From NCBI GenBank assembly GCA_017882455.1, contig JADGPL010000003.1:144281-208280 (forward strand): 64,000 nt of DNA, given 5' to 3'. Of the stretch, positions 35,222-44,050 are shown piece by piece. The position numbers and the translations under genes are program-made. Below the pieces are notes generated by a model, which did no database searches, had not been told where the DNA came from, and saw only the letters and a list, made by a program, of their open reading frames with translations. The DNA comes from Solirubrobacteraceae bacterium. Its GTDB lineage: Bacteria > Actinomycetota > Thermoleophilia > Solirubrobacterales > Solirubrobacteraceae. Each line of letters starts with the position of its first letter. Positions within the stretch are counted from its first letter, which is position 1.

Positions 35222-36217
35222 ATGGCGAGGCCCGCTGAATCACCCGCGCCGGAGTCGACCTCGCACAGGCGGGCACCCGACTTCTTCATAGTCGGGCACA
35301 CCAAGAGCGGCACCACAGCGCTCTGGAACATGGTGCGCCGCCACCCCCGCGTCCACATGCCCCGCAAGGAGCCCTGGTTCTTCGCCCAGGAGGTGCACCC
35401 TCCGGCGGCGCCGCGACCCGAAGGCACGGGCAGGACACCAAAGAACCTCGATGAGTATCTCTCGCTGTTCGAGGGCGCAACGCCCGAGCAGCGCATCGGC
35501 GAGGCCTCCTGCCTGTACCTGTGGTCGCACACGGCCGCCCAGGGCATCGCCGACGTTCAGCCCGACGCGCGGATCATCGCCGTGCTGCGCGAGCCCGCGA
35601 GCTTCCTGCGCTCGCTGCACCTCCAGTTCGTGCAGGTCTACATCGAGCCCGAGACCAACCTGCGCAAGGCGATCGAGCTCGAGCCGGAGCGGCGCCAGGG
35701 CAGGCACCTGCCGAGCAACCCCTACTGGCCCGGCGCCACGCTCTACTCCGAGCACGTCCACTACGTCGAGCAGCTGCGCCGCTACCACTCGCTGTTCGGC
35801 GAGGAGCAGGTGCTGGTGCTGGCCTACGAGGACTTCCGCCGCGACAACGAGGCGACCGTGCGCAAAGTCTGGCGCTTCCTCGATCTCGACGACAGCCCGC
35901 GAGTCGTCGTGCGCGACGCCAATCCGACCGTGCGCGTGCGCTCCCGGCGCCTGTATGCGCTGATGCACACGCTGGCCGCGGGCGAGGGCGCAGTGCCGCG
36001 AGCCGTTCAGGCGGCGGCGAGGACGATCGCGCCGCGGCGACTCACACGCGAGTCCGCGATGGCGATCCGCGACCGCGTCTTCTACGGCAGCCCACCGCCC
36101 CCGGATGAGGAGCTGACGCTCGAGCTGCGACATCGCTTCAAGGGCGAGGTCGTGGCGCTCAGCGAGTATCTGGGGCGCGACTTCGTGACGCTCTGGGGCT
36201 ATGACCGCATCGACTGA
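35222..36217 (+). CDS. PAPS-dependent sulfotransferase (plus-strand copy)
   Basis: A 331-residue cytosolic sulfotransferase. PDFFIVGHTKSGTTALWNM is the 5'-phosphosulfate-binding loop, and RIIAVLREPASFLRSLHLQ with the Arg and Ser is the 3'-phosphate-binding motif. The C terminus LWGYDRID is shared with the five tandem copies at 46330-51412, so this is a dispersed member of the same family. It would sulfate a sugar of the polysaccharide or its lipid-linked unit. The last 17 nt overlap the start of the GT2 gene in the same pattern as in the tandem array. Confidence 0.92.
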   Translation: MARPAESPAPESTSHRRAPDFFIVGHTKSGTTALWNMVRRHPRVHMPRKEPWFFAQEVHPPAAPRPEGTGRTPKNLDEYLSLFEGATPEQRIGEASCLYLWSHTAAQGIADVQPDARIIAVLREPASFLRSLHLQFVQVYIEPETNLRKAIELEPERRQGRHLPSNPYWPGATLYSEHVHYVEQLRRYHSLFGEEQVLVLAYEDFRRDNEATVRKVWRFLDLDDSPRVVVRDANPTVRVRSRRLYALMHTLAAGEGAVPRAVQAAARTIAPRRLTRESAMAIRDRVFYGSPPPPDEELTLELRHRFKGEVVALSEYLGRDFVTLWGYDRID

Positions 36218-37223
36218 CCCCCCGCCGCCTCCCGCGGCGCCCGAGTCCGCCTCGATCTCGGCGATCGTCCCCACCTTCAACGACGTCGGTCGGATCGGGG
36301 ACGCCCTGCGTGCCATCGTCGGGCAGACGCTGGCGCCCGCGGAGGTCGTGGTCAGCGACGACGGCTCCGACGACGCCACCGAGCAGTTCGTGCGGGAGTT
36401 CTCCGAACGGGAGGCCAACGGAGTCGAGGTTCGCTATGTGAGGATGGACTCGCGCTCCGGGGTGGTCGCAGCGCGCAACCGGGGGATCGCCGAGTCGCGC
36501 GGGGCGTGGATAGCGTGCTGCGACTCCGACGACGTCTGGGCTCCGACGAAGCTCGAGCGCCAGGCCACGTTCATCCGCGACTGGAGCGGGAGCCGGCGGA
36601 TCGCCCTGCTCGGCACGCACGGCTACAACATGAACGACGCCGGGAAGGTCATCTCGCCGGCGGTCATGGGCCCGACCACGCAGGAGGACTACGAAGCGAT
36701 CAGGCGGGCCGGGCGGATCTTCTTCGTCATCCACTCCTCGGTCATGTACTCCCGCGCGGACTACCTCGCCGTCGGCGGCTACACGACCGAGTACGGGGCC
36801 GCCGACGACTTCCACTTCTTCTGCAAGATGGCCGAGCTCGGGGTCGTGCTCAACCTGCCCGAGCCGCTCGTCTACTACCGCAAGCGAGCGGGCTCGGTGC
36901 AGCTCGCGCGCTTCTGGGATCAGCAGCAGGGGCTGTTGCGCCTGACCGAGAACGAGCGCAGGCGCGCCGTCGGCCAGGCGCCGCTCGGCAGCCAGGAGTT
37001 CGCCGCCGCGACCGCCGCGGCCTCCCCGTGGTTGAGATTCAAGCGCGGGCGGCGGATCCGCGGGATGTACTACTACCGCCTGGGAGCCACCGACATGGTC
37101 AACGGCCGGCGGCTGCGAGGAGCATGGAAGCTGGCGCTCGCGGGGCTCATGGACGGAAGGCGCCTGCGCGCGGGGATTCGAGGCGCGCTTCAGGGGCGAG
37201 GCTCGGGGACCGCCAGCACGTGA
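36201..37223 (+). CDS. GT2 family glycosyltransferase
   Basis: A 340-residue GT-A enzyme. SAIVPTFNDVGRIGDAL begins the fold, VVSDDGSDDAT binds the nucleotide, and CCDSDDVWAPTKLE holds the DxD metal site; GGYTTEYGAADDFHFFCK is the acceptor-side motif. It probably adds a sugar to the lipid-linked repeat unit. Its ATG lies within the end of the sulfotransferase gene (17-nt overlap), so the two are translationally coupled. The 3' end overlaps the FkbM gene on the other strand by 34 nt. Confidence 0.9.
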   Translation: MTASTDPPPPPAAPESASISAIVPTFNDVGRIGDALRAIVGQTLAPAEVVVSDDGSDDATEQFVREFSEREANGVEVRYVRMDSRSGVVAARNRGIAESRGAWIACCDSDDVWAPTKLERQATFIRDWSGSRRIALLGTHGYNMNDAGKVISPAVMGPTTQEDYEAIRRAGRIFFVIHSSVMYSRADYLAVGGYTTEYGAADDFHFFCKMAELGVVLNLPEPLVYYRKRAGSVQLARFWDQQQGLLRLTENERRRAVGQAPLGSQEFAAATAAASPWLRFKRGRRIRGMYYYRLGATDMVNGRRLRGAWKLALAGLMDGRRLRAGIRGALQGRGSGTAST

Positions 37224-38008
37224 ACGTCCCACCTGGCCTCGCGTGGCGCCACGTCAGGCGTCTCGATCGTCTGCAGGGTGTAGCCGTGGGACTCCAGCAG
37301 CGAGCTGACCGCCTCGTTGGTGCCGTGCAGCTCGCAGATCAGCGTGGGTCTGACATCCGAGAGCAGCCTGGAGCCGCCGCGCAGGGCGGCCACCTCGGCC
37401 CCCTCGATGTCGATCTTCACGAGATCGGGCGCCGGGAGCGTCTGCAGCTGCTGATCGATCGTCGAGACCTCGACGCGGACACGCCCGGTGACCTCGAGGC
37501 TCTCCTGGAAAGCGGTGTCCGCGCTCGTGTCGAGCTTTGCCCACGTGCTCTCCGAGTGCAGGCTCAGCTCGGCCGTGCCCTCCTCGTCGCCGAGCGCGAC
37601 GCCCACCGGCGTGACGTTGCCGACGCCGTTGAGCTCGAGGTTGCGCCGGATCGCCTCCAGGTTGGCGGGCAGCGGCTCGAAGGCCACCACCTCGCCGTCT
37701 CCCACGAGCCGCGAGGCGATCAGGCTGAAGAACCCGATGTTCGCCCCTATGTCCCACACCACCCCGCCCCTGCGCACGTGCTCGGCGAACACGTCCTGGA
37801 CGAGCGGCTCGGTCGTGCCCAGCGCATAGCCGGCGTTGGCCCCGGACGGGTCGATGCGCAAGCCCGCCGCCTGGCCGTGGGCCACCACTCGCGGCCCGTG
37901 GCGCAGCGAGGAGCTGGCCGCCCGCACGGCCCCTCCGATGACGGGCCGGAACTGCTGCCTCCTGAGCCAACGGATCGCCGGCGCAGGAACACGCTCAACG
38001 ATGCCCAT
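37190..38008 (-). CDS. FkbM family methyltransferase
   Basis: A 272-residue SAM methyltransferase. VWDIGANIGFFSLIASRL is the SAM loop, VVAFEPLPANLEAIRRNLELN the acidic strand, and LVKIDIEGAEVAALRGG the FkbM signature. FkbM enzymes O-methylate sugars and polyketides. Three copies lie in this locus, so the polymer is probably methylated at more than one position. The start is the ATG at 38008. Confidence 0.9.
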   Translation of the reverse strand: MGIVERVPAPAIRWLRRQQFRPVIGGAVRAASSSLRHGPRVVAHGQAAGLRIDPSGANAGYALGTTEPLVQDVFAEHVRRGGVVWDIGANIGFFSLIASRLVGDGEVVAFEPLPANLEAIRRNLELNGVGNVTPVGVALGDEEGTAELSLHSESTWAKLDTSADTAFQESLEVTGRVRVEVSTIDQQLQTLPAPDLVKIDIEGAEVAALRGGSRLLSDVRPTLICELHGTNEAVSSLLESHGYTLQTIETPDVAPREARWDVHVLAVPEPRP

Positions 38009-38055
38009 GACACCAAGGTATCCCAGTTTTCACGTCACTGTCAAGCGCGCGGTCG

Positions 38056-38952
38056 CTAGCTGGTGATCGCTCTTCGCAGCCGCCGCGTCCGCGACCTGCC
38101 GCCGCGAATGGCGCGTCGCAGCCATGCCGGCGAGCGGCCGCGGGAGCGCCTGATCCTGACGAGCTGGTCCATCTCCGTGAAGGGATCGGAGGCGTCGAGC
38201 AGGTGATCGGCCGTGTAGCTGCGCAGGTCGCGCTCGCTGTGAAGCGCGATCTTCGCCGGATTGAGCTGGACGCGCCAGCGATGCCACCCGTGAGCGACCT
38301 CCTCCGGCGCGTAGCGATCCGGCCCGAACTTCCTGGCGGCGTGGGCGACGCTCAGAAACAGGTAATGGCGCGAGTACATCGAGCGCGGTGACATGCTCAA
38401 GCCGGGGAAGCGCACCAGGTGCCCGCCGGCGGCCAGCTCGATCGGACCGTCCTGGCGCTTCCAGGCGTTGAGACGGTGTGGGAATCGCGGCAGGTATGGA
38501 TAGTAGGAGCGCATGCTCTGCACGAAGTCGGGGTGCTCGTGGTCGGGAGCCTCGCGCGTGGGCATGAACACGAACTCGATGAAATTAACTGCATTGAACC
38601 CAGCCTCGTCGGCCTCCGCGATCGACTGCGCGAGCGTCGCGCGTGGCTCTGAGGAGACGCGAAATTCATCGGCGTCGAGGTGAATCAGCCAATCGGCGTC
38701 CAGGCTCTGCGCCAGCTGCTCCTTGCGCGCGAGCTGCGTGCGCAGCGCAAAGTGCCCATCGCGCGGGAGGCTCTCGATTCCGATCAGGTTGCGGGCGAGG
38801 CTGCGTTCGGCGATCGCGACCGTGTCGTCCGTCGATTCATTGTCGATGAGATACGCAGAGATCCCCTGCTCGGCGAGATGATCGAGACAGGCGCCGATGA
38901 AGCGCTGCTCGTTGTAAGCCTGCAGGATCGCGACGATCTTCAAGGACGGCAT
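38056..38952 (-). CDS. Glycosyltransferase family 2-like protein (Glyco_tranf_2_4 type)
   Basis: A 298-residue enzyme. KIVAILQAYNEQRFIGACLDHL opens a GT-A-like fold, followed by SAYLIDNESTDDT, and DADWLIHLDADEFRVS supplies the DxD site. FIEFVFMPT and WKRQDGPIELAAGGHLVRFPG recur in this subgroup. The ATG at 38952 is preferred; an upstream TTG at 38979 would overlap the preceding gene by 4 nt. It follows the FkbM gene at 38976-39707 after 23 nt, in one short minus-strand operon that starts with a sulfotransferase (40690). Confidence 0.84.
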   Translation of the reverse strand: MPSLKIVAILQAYNEQRFIGACLDHLAEQGISAYLIDNESTDDTVAIAERSLARNLIGIESLPRDGHFALRTQLARKEQLAQSLDADWLIHLDADEFRVSSEPRATLAQSIAEADEAGFNAVNFIEFVFMPTREAPDHEHPDFVQSMRSYYPYLPRFPHRLNAWKRQDGPIELAAGGHLVRFPGLSMSPRSMYSRHYLFLSVAHAARKFGPDRYAPEEVAHGWHRWRVQLNPAKIALHSERDLRSYTADHLLDASDPFTEMDQLVRIRRSRGRSPAWLRRAIRGGRSRTRRLRRAITS

Positions 38953-38975
38953 CGTACCATCGGCGAAACCAACGC

Positions 38976-39707
38976 TCAAGCGTCTGGCGTGGCCAGCCAG
39001 TTGACGACCGCGCTCTCCTTCGCAAAGGCAGTGCGTGTGAAAGGCCCGCGCCCTGTCACAGAGAATATGCGGTAGCCCAGCTCACTCAGCAGATCCCACG
39101 GCGCCTGCGGCTGATCGCCGTACATCGCGGCCGCGTCGGCGACATGCTCGAAGATCACCACCGGCCGCGCTCTGGCGAGCAGCGAGCGCCCGCCTTCGAG
39201 CACCGAGAGCTCCGCGCCCTCGACATCGATCTTGATCACGCTCGGGCTCACCCCATCGAGCTCTGCGTCGAGCGTCGAGACTTCGACATCGATGTACTCG
39301 GGGCGCCCCTGCTCGTCGCTGATGGTGGGGTGCCTGCGCAGCCCGCTCCATCCGTCAAGAGCCGTGAAGTGACAGAACTGTGTCACCTCTTTGCGCGCTC
39401 CAACCGCCAGCGCGCGGCAATCGACCCCGGGAAACTCGCGCGCCACCGCCGCGGCCAGGCTCGGGATCGGCTCGAACGCGATGTGACGCCCCAGCGGAGC
39501 GATCCGCACGGCCTCGCGGAGGACCTGCCCGCGATTGGTCCCCACGTCTACGTACGTCGCCTCGGCACGCAACGAGCTGGCGAGGATCGCGTTGATCGCG
39601 ATCTCGTCGCCCTGAGCCTGGCGCGCCGCGAAGTCGACCGCCGCGAGCAGCTCCGGCCTGCCGGTGCGACGGGAAACGGCCCCGATTGCGCGCTTGTGGA
39701 GGCGCAC
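38976..39707 (-). CDS. FkbM family methyltransferase
   Basis: A 243-residue SAM methyltransferase. TYVDVGTNRGQVLREAVRI is the SAM loop and VIKIDVEGAELSVLEGGRSLL the FkbM signature, with HIAFEPIPSLAAAV between. The start is a GTG at 39707, 2 nt after the sulfotransferase stop. With the sulfotransferase upstream and the GT2 downstream it makes a small operon that fits sugar transfer, methylation and sulfation. Confidence 0.88.
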   Translation of the reverse strand: MRLHKRAIGAVSRRTGRPELLAAVDFAARQAQGDEIAINAILASSLRAEATYVDVGTNRGQVLREAVRIAPLGRHIAFEPIPSLAAAVAREFPGVDCRALAVGARKEVTQFCHFTALDGWSGLRRHPTISDEQGRPEYIDVEVSTLDAELDGVSPSVIKIDVEGAELSVLEGGRSLLARARPVVIFEHVADAAAMYGDQPQAPWDLLSELGYRIFSVTGRGPFTRTAFAKESAVVNWLATPDA

Positions 39708-39709
39708 GC

Positions 39710-40690
39710 CTAGATCGCGCTCGTGCGATCGGAGGGCCGGCCGTCCGCGTCCGGCTCGGGAGCCCGCGAGGGGGTTGCCGCGGGCTCCATCCGCGAGAAC
39801 ACCGCGTGCCAGGGCAGCTGCAGGAGGGCCGTGAGGCGCGAGCCTCCCGCCGGACGCTCGGGCTGAGCTTTCAGGGCAACCACATCGGAGCCGATCAGCC
39901 GGTTGCCGCGCAGCGGCAGGCCGGTGCTGAGCCTTGACAGGTCCGGAATGTCGGCCGGAGAGCCGAGGCGGGCGAGAATGTCACGCAGCACGCCCTCGGG
40001 GTCCGCGACGAAGTCCTCGTGGCGCAGGAACATGCGCCGCTGTCGAGACTGGCGCAGGAAGACCGCCACGGACAGCAGGTGCGTGAGCCACAGGTCGGCG
40101 TTCGTGGCGAGCGTGAGCAGCAGGCGTCGGCGCAGATCGCGCCCGTTCAGGTTGCGGGCAAAGGACGCAACGACGCTCCGCGGGTCGCGCACCAGGAAGA
40201 TCAGATAGAGATCGATCTCGCCGATGCGCTGCAGCTCGCGGGCGCGCAGCGGGAAGTGCGCGGTGTCGATGACGTAGGACACGTCCGCTGTGCGGGCGAT
40301 CGCCCGGTAGAGATCGGCGGTGACGCGAAGATATCGTGGGCGCAGCCGCCGCCTCACCCCTGGGCGGTGGAGCCGAAGGACCGCACGAGAGCGCTCGAGG
40401 TTGCGATGGCACTCGTTGCCGAAGAGGTCCTCACCGCCCACCTGCTCGCGCACGGCGCTCCAGAACCTCGTCCGCTCCGACCCGCCCAACGTCGCGACAC
40501 CGGACCTTGTCAGCCAGTTGTCAAGCTCACCCGCATAGAAGAAGTCGGCACAGTTCCCCAGCGCGATTCCGAGAATCGTGCTGCCGCTGCGCCCCGAGCC
40601 CATGACATACACGACCTTCGGCCTCTCCGGGTTTCCCGGAGGTGAAGGGTCCAGAGGTGAAGAGTCAGATGAGCTCGGCGGCTCCGCCAT
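39710..40690 (-). CDS. Sulfotransferase family protein (distinct subfamily)
   Basis: A 326-residue sulfotransferase only distantly like the tandem copies. KVVYVMGSGRSGSTILGIAL is the phosphosulfate-binding loop (SGRSGST type), and LIFLVRDPRSVVASFARNL is the 3'-phosphate site; FLRHEDFVADPEGVLRDIL is also typical. It lacks the LWGYD C terminus. The start is the ATG at 40690; longer frames reach into the divergent GT4 gene. It heads a minus-strand operon of three genes. Confidence 0.87.
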   Translation of the reverse strand: MAEPPSSSDSSPLDPSPPGNPERPKVVYVMGSGRSGSTILGIALGNCADFFYAGELDNWLTRSGVATLGGSERTRFWSAVREQVGGEDLFGNECHRNLERSRAVLRLHRPGVRRRLRPRYLRVTADLYRAIARTADVSYVIDTAHFPLRARELQRIGEIDLYLIFLVRDPRSVVASFARNLNGRDLRRRLLLTLATNADLWLTHLLSVAVFLRQSRQRRMFLRHEDFVADPEGVLRDILARLGSPADIPDLSRLSTGLPLRGNRLIGSDVVALKAQPERPAGGSRLTALLQLPWHAVFSRMEPAATPSRAPEPDADGRPSDRTSAI

Positions 40691-40786
40691 GCGCCGCAGT
40701 CTTGCAGATCGCCGTGGGGCTCGAGCGGCTCGGAAAAGCCTGCCCGGCGGCCCGGGGTCGCGGCGACGGATATCATCGACCTCCGG

Positions 40787-42016
40787 ATGATAACCACCGA
40801 CGGTCAGCTCTTGACCACCCCTGCACCCGACTCGATGACACCGCGATCGGTGCTGCTCGTCACACCCATATGGACGAGGAACGGCGGGGTGGCGACTCAT
40901 GTTCAGGTGAGCGCGACCGCACTTGCCCGTCACGGTTTGAATGTGAAAGTGCTGGTGGCCCGGATCGAATCCGATGAGCGCCCGCCGGGGGTGAGCGTGT
41001 CACATAGTCCGGAGCTGTTGAACCCGGCGGCTGCGATGAGTGAGCGTCTCGGTGAAGCTCTTTCACTCGAGCCGGATGTGATTCACCTCCACGAGCTCGA
41101 GGATCCCGAGATGGTTCGCGTGATGCGCGAGCAGGCGCCGGTGCTGATCAGCGTACATGGTTACAGCGCGTGCCCATCCGGTCTCTACTACTTCCAGCCG
41201 GGACATGAATGCACACGCTCCCACGGCCCGGGGTGCGTGCCGAACCTCCTGCTTCGCGGCTGTGCGCACAGGCGCGATCCAACGAGGCTGCCCGCGGCCT
41301 ACAGGAGATCTGGACGCGGGCTGCAGGCGCTGAAGGCCGCTGACGTGACGATCTCCTACTCCAGCTCCGTGGAGCGTCATCTGGCGGCCAACGGCGTGAC
41401 CCGGCGCAGCCGGGTGCCGCTCCTCGCCACGACCACGCCGAAGCTCGGCACGGGACACAGCTCGCGCAGGCGCGTCGTGTTCGCCGGTCGCATCGTCGCG
41501 GCAAAGGGGCTCGAGACGCTGATCCGCGCCGCCCGCGAGGTCGACGGCGAGTTCGTCGTATGCGGGGACGGGTGGCAGCTGGGAGCGATGCGCAAGCTCG
41601 TCGAGCGCCTGGGCCTGGAGGGGCGGGTGCGCTTCGAGGGATGGCTTCCCGCGGAGCTGCTCGCCGAGGAGCTCGCGGAAGCGTCGATCGTGGTCGTCCC
41701 GTCGCTTTGGCCAGAGCCGTTCGGGCTGGTAGGGATCGAGGCATTCTCGGCTGGGCGCCCGGTGATCGCGAGCGCCACCGGTGGGATCGGCGACTGGCTC
41801 GAGGACGGCGTCAGCGGAGTGTCCGTCCCGCCTGGAGACGTCTCCGCGCTGGCACGGGCGCTCGATCGACTGCTCGCCGACCCGGAGCGCCAGCAAGCGA
41901 TGGGCATGGCCGGCCAGCGGACTGTCGCCGCCCGCTTTTCACCGGAGCGCCACGTGGAGGCGCTCCTCGGCGCCTACGCGAGCGCTCGCGCCGTGCGCGA
42001 CCGGTGTCGGGCGTGA
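40787..42016 (+). CDS. GT4 family glycosyltransferase
   Basis: A 409-residue GT-B enzyme. VLLVTPIWTRNGGVATHVQ is the acceptor-domain start, ISVHGYSACPSGLYY precedes a Cys-rich loop (Cys in ECTRSHGPGC and LLRGCAH) seen in some GT4 proteins, and VFAGRIVAAKGLETLIRAA with WPEPFGLVGIEAFSAGRP forms the donor site. The stop overlaps a GTG of the next gene (GTGA). An internal ATG at 40835 is an alternative start. Confidence 0.9.
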   Translation: MITTDGQLLTTPAPDSMTPRSVLLVTPIWTRNGGVATHVQVSATALARHGLNVKVLVARIESDERPPGVSVSHSPELLNPAAAMSERLGEALSLEPDVIHLHELEDPEMVRVMREQAPVLISVHGYSACPSGLYYFQPGHECTRSHGPGCVPNLLLRGCAHRRDPTRLPAAYRRSGRGLQALKAADVTISYSSSVERHLAANGVTRRSRVPLLATTTPKLGTGHSSRRRVVFAGRIVAAKGLETLIRAAREVDGEFVVCGDGWQLGAMRKLVERLGLEGRVRFEGWLPAELLAEELAEASIVVVPSLWPEPFGLVGIEAFSAGRPVIASATGGIGDWLEDGVSGVSVPPGDVSALARALDRLLADPERQQAMGMAGQRTVAARFSPERHVEALLGAYASARAVRDRCRA

Positions 42017-43185
42017 TCCGAGCAGAGGCGGTCATGGGCGCACGTCACTCTGCGCGCCGCACGCAGCTCGCGTCCGTGCGCGGCCTGATCGCCCTGGACT
42101 CAGGCCGCCCGCGGCGGCGGCCCGCGGCCTGGAGCGGGGATCGCCACCGTACCCCCGGCGAGCCGCCAAGCGGGGTGTTCGTGGCCGTCTCGCATTGGTG
42201 CAGTCCTGCAGACTCGCCTGTCGTGGGCTCATCATCGAAGTCGCCACGCCTCTCGCGCATCCTGCTTGAATGCGTGGAGAGCCTGCTCGGCCTCGACGTC
42301 GATCGCGTGGTGGTGGCGATCGTGACGAACGAGCCGCAGCAGACGGCCGAGAACCTCTCCACCGGCCTCGCCGCCAATGACAGCGAGGCACGCGTGAGTG
42401 TCCTTCCCAGCCTCGCCTCATTCGAGCGCCCCCGCACCGAGCCCCGGCAGGTCATGGCCATTGGCTGGCACCCCGGCCTCATCCGCAGACACGGCTTCTA
42501 TCTGACGTGGGCGCACAAGTCACTGTTCGCGCGTGCCCTCGGCGACGCCGGGCTCTCGCACTTCGTCTACCTCGAGGACGACATTCGCTTCAACCGCGAG
42601 TCCCTCACCTACTGGTGCCGCTTCCGGGAGCCGCTCGCCGCCCATGGGCTGCTGCCCGGCTTCGTGCGCTACGAGACACTGGACGGAGCTCGCTACGTCG
42701 TCGATCAGAAGCGGCGCCAGAGCGTCGGTCGATCGGCGGGTGCAGGCACCATTTCCACCTCCGAGCTCGACCGCTCCGAACCCGAGCTTCGATTCGTAAG
42801 CCTCGAGAACCCATATCAGGGGATGTACGTGCTCGATCGTGAGCTGGCGGTCGCGCACCTCTCGCGCTCGCCGGCGCGCTCGCCGCTGCTCAGCCGAGGG
42901 ATCAGATGGCCAACCGGCGTCCAGGAGCGGGCGGCGATCGTCCGGGAGCGGGCGGCGATGGGGCCGATCTTCGACCAGGTGCCGGCGGGCTTCGGGTCGC
43001 GAAACGTCGTGCCGGTCCACACGCCGCGACCGGGGGAGCATCGCCTCGATTCGGCGTGCCTGGTGGAGCACCTCACGGGAAACTACTCGCGCTCGGACAG
43101 CCCCTTTGGGAAGATCCGAGTCGAGGAGCTGTTCCTTGCCGCAGGCGATGATCCTCGAGCGGTCGGGAGCTCGCCGCGGCAGTAG
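42013..43185 (+). CDS. Unrecognised protein, possibly a glycosyltransferase with an EDD motif
   Basis: About 390 residues from the GTG at 42013, which overlaps the GT4 stop as GTGA, or 383 from the ATG at 42034. No membrane segment. The segments VFVAVSHWCSP, VVVAIVTNEPQQT, HGFYLTWAHKSLF and SHFVYLEDDIRFNRESL suggest a Rossmann-like nucleotide-sugar fold with EDD as the metal site. Later parts (LENPYQGMYVLDRE and a poorly conserved tail) give no family I can name. Its tight coupling to the GT4 gene supports a role in glycan building. The last 103 nt overlap the FkbM gene on the other strand. Confidence 0.6.
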   Translation: MIRAEAVMGARHSARRTQLASVRGLIALDSGRPRRRPAAWSGDRHRTPGEPPSGVFVAVSHWCSPADSPVVGSSSKSPRLSRILLECVESLLGLDVDRVVVAIVTNEPQQTAENLSTGLAANDSEARVSVLPSLASFERPRTEPRQVMAIGWHPGLIRRHGFYLTWAHKSLFARALGDAGLSHFVYLEDDIRFNRESLTYWCRFREPLAAHGLLPGFVRYETLDGARYVVDQKRRQSVGRSAGAGTISTSELDRSEPELRFVSLENPYQGMYVLDRELAVAHLSRSPARSPLLSRGIRWPTGVQERAAIVRERAAMGPIFDQVPAGFGSRNVVPVHTPRPGEHRLDSACLVEHLTGNYSRSDSPFGKIRVEELFLAAGDDPRAVGSSPRQ

Positions 43186-44006
43186 AGCAGGTTCGCGTAT
43201 TCCCGCGGATTCACCCACGAGCCCGAAAGCGGAGCGGACCGGCCAGCCAGGACCGCGCGCGGCAGGTGCGCGCGGTAGCCGCGCTCGGTCAAGAAGGCGT
43301 GCACATCCCATGCTCCCAGCTCCTGGGTTCCCACGAGCTCGCTGTTGAACTCGATGAGCATCCATGGCGAGAAGCGGTTGAGCGTCTGCTCTCCCCCACG
43401 CAGCACTTCGAGCTCGTATCCCTCCACGTCGATCTTCACTCCCGTCACGGTCTGAGAGCCATCGAGCATGACGTCAAGCGTCGTGGTCGTGACCGCGGCG
43501 CGGCTGGCGCCCTGACGGGGATCGACGTGCATGACATTGTGGGCATCGCCGGTGAGGAGCACCTCGAGGCCACACTCGGCCGCCAGGGCATTCTCAAACA
43601 GGCGAGCGCGGTCGCCGAGATCGTTCAACGCACAGTTCTCCCGCAGCCGCGCGAACGTGCTGGCGACGGGCTCACACGCGAACACCGTCCCGGCCGGCCC
43701 GACGAGCTCGGCGCCACACACTGTGAACAGGCCGATGTTGGCACCACAGTCCACGAAGACATCGCCCGGCGCGAGCAGCCGGGCGAGCAGGCGCAGCTCG
43801 GGCTCCTCCTCCTTGCCCAGGTATACGCTGCGGTCGTAGGGGACGGCCAGGTCGCAGATGACCCGGCGGCCCGGACCGAGCTCCGCGATCTGCACGCCCC
43901 TGCCGGCGAGCTCGTGTTCACGAGCGCGCCGGCTCGTGGCCGCACGTATCCGCTCCCTGCCCTCGCGTCGCAGGGCGAGCGCGAGGACGTCCGTGAGCCG
44001 TCTCAT
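43083..44006 (-). CDS. FkbM family methyltransferase
   Basis: A 307-residue SAM methyltransferase, last of the 12-gene polysaccharide operon. DVFVDCGANIGLFTVCGAEL is the SAM loop, VFACEPVASTFARLRENC follows, and VTGVKIDVEGYELEVLRGG is the FkbM signature. The ATG at 44006 lies 44 nt after the GT4 stop. The C-terminal ~30 residues (after LLYCRGELP) are low complexity and lie in the 103-nt antisense overlap with the neighbouring gene, so the true stop may have been acquired by drift. Confidence 0.88.
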   Translation of the reverse strand: MRRLTDVLALALRREGRERIRAATSRRAREHELAGRGVQIAELGPGRRVICDLAVPYDRSVYLGKEEEPELRLLARLLAPGDVFVDCGANIGLFTVCGAELVGPAGTVFACEPVASTFARLRENCALNDLGDRARLFENALAAECGLEVLLTGDAHNVMHVDPRQGASRAAVTTTTLDVMLDGSQTVTGVKIDVEGYELEVLRGGEQTLNRFSPWMLIEFNSELVGTQELGAWDVHAFLTERGYRAHLPRAVLAGRSAPLSGSWVNPREYANLLYCRGELPTARGSSPAARNSSSTRIFPKGLSERE

Positions 44007-44050
44007 GGGCGCGATGATCTCAGTTCGGGCAGGCTGACGGGCCGCGTCAT

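Noticed and set aside
36506..38059. 517-codon plus-strand frame across GT2 and FkbM genes
   Set aside because: Shifted frame of the GT2 gene followed by antisense of FkbM; low-complexity translation.
43083..43185. Frameshift or pseudogene at the overlapping ends of the FkbM and EDD-motif genes
   Set aside because: Both frames are intact through their conserved parts, and only their low-complexity tails overlap.
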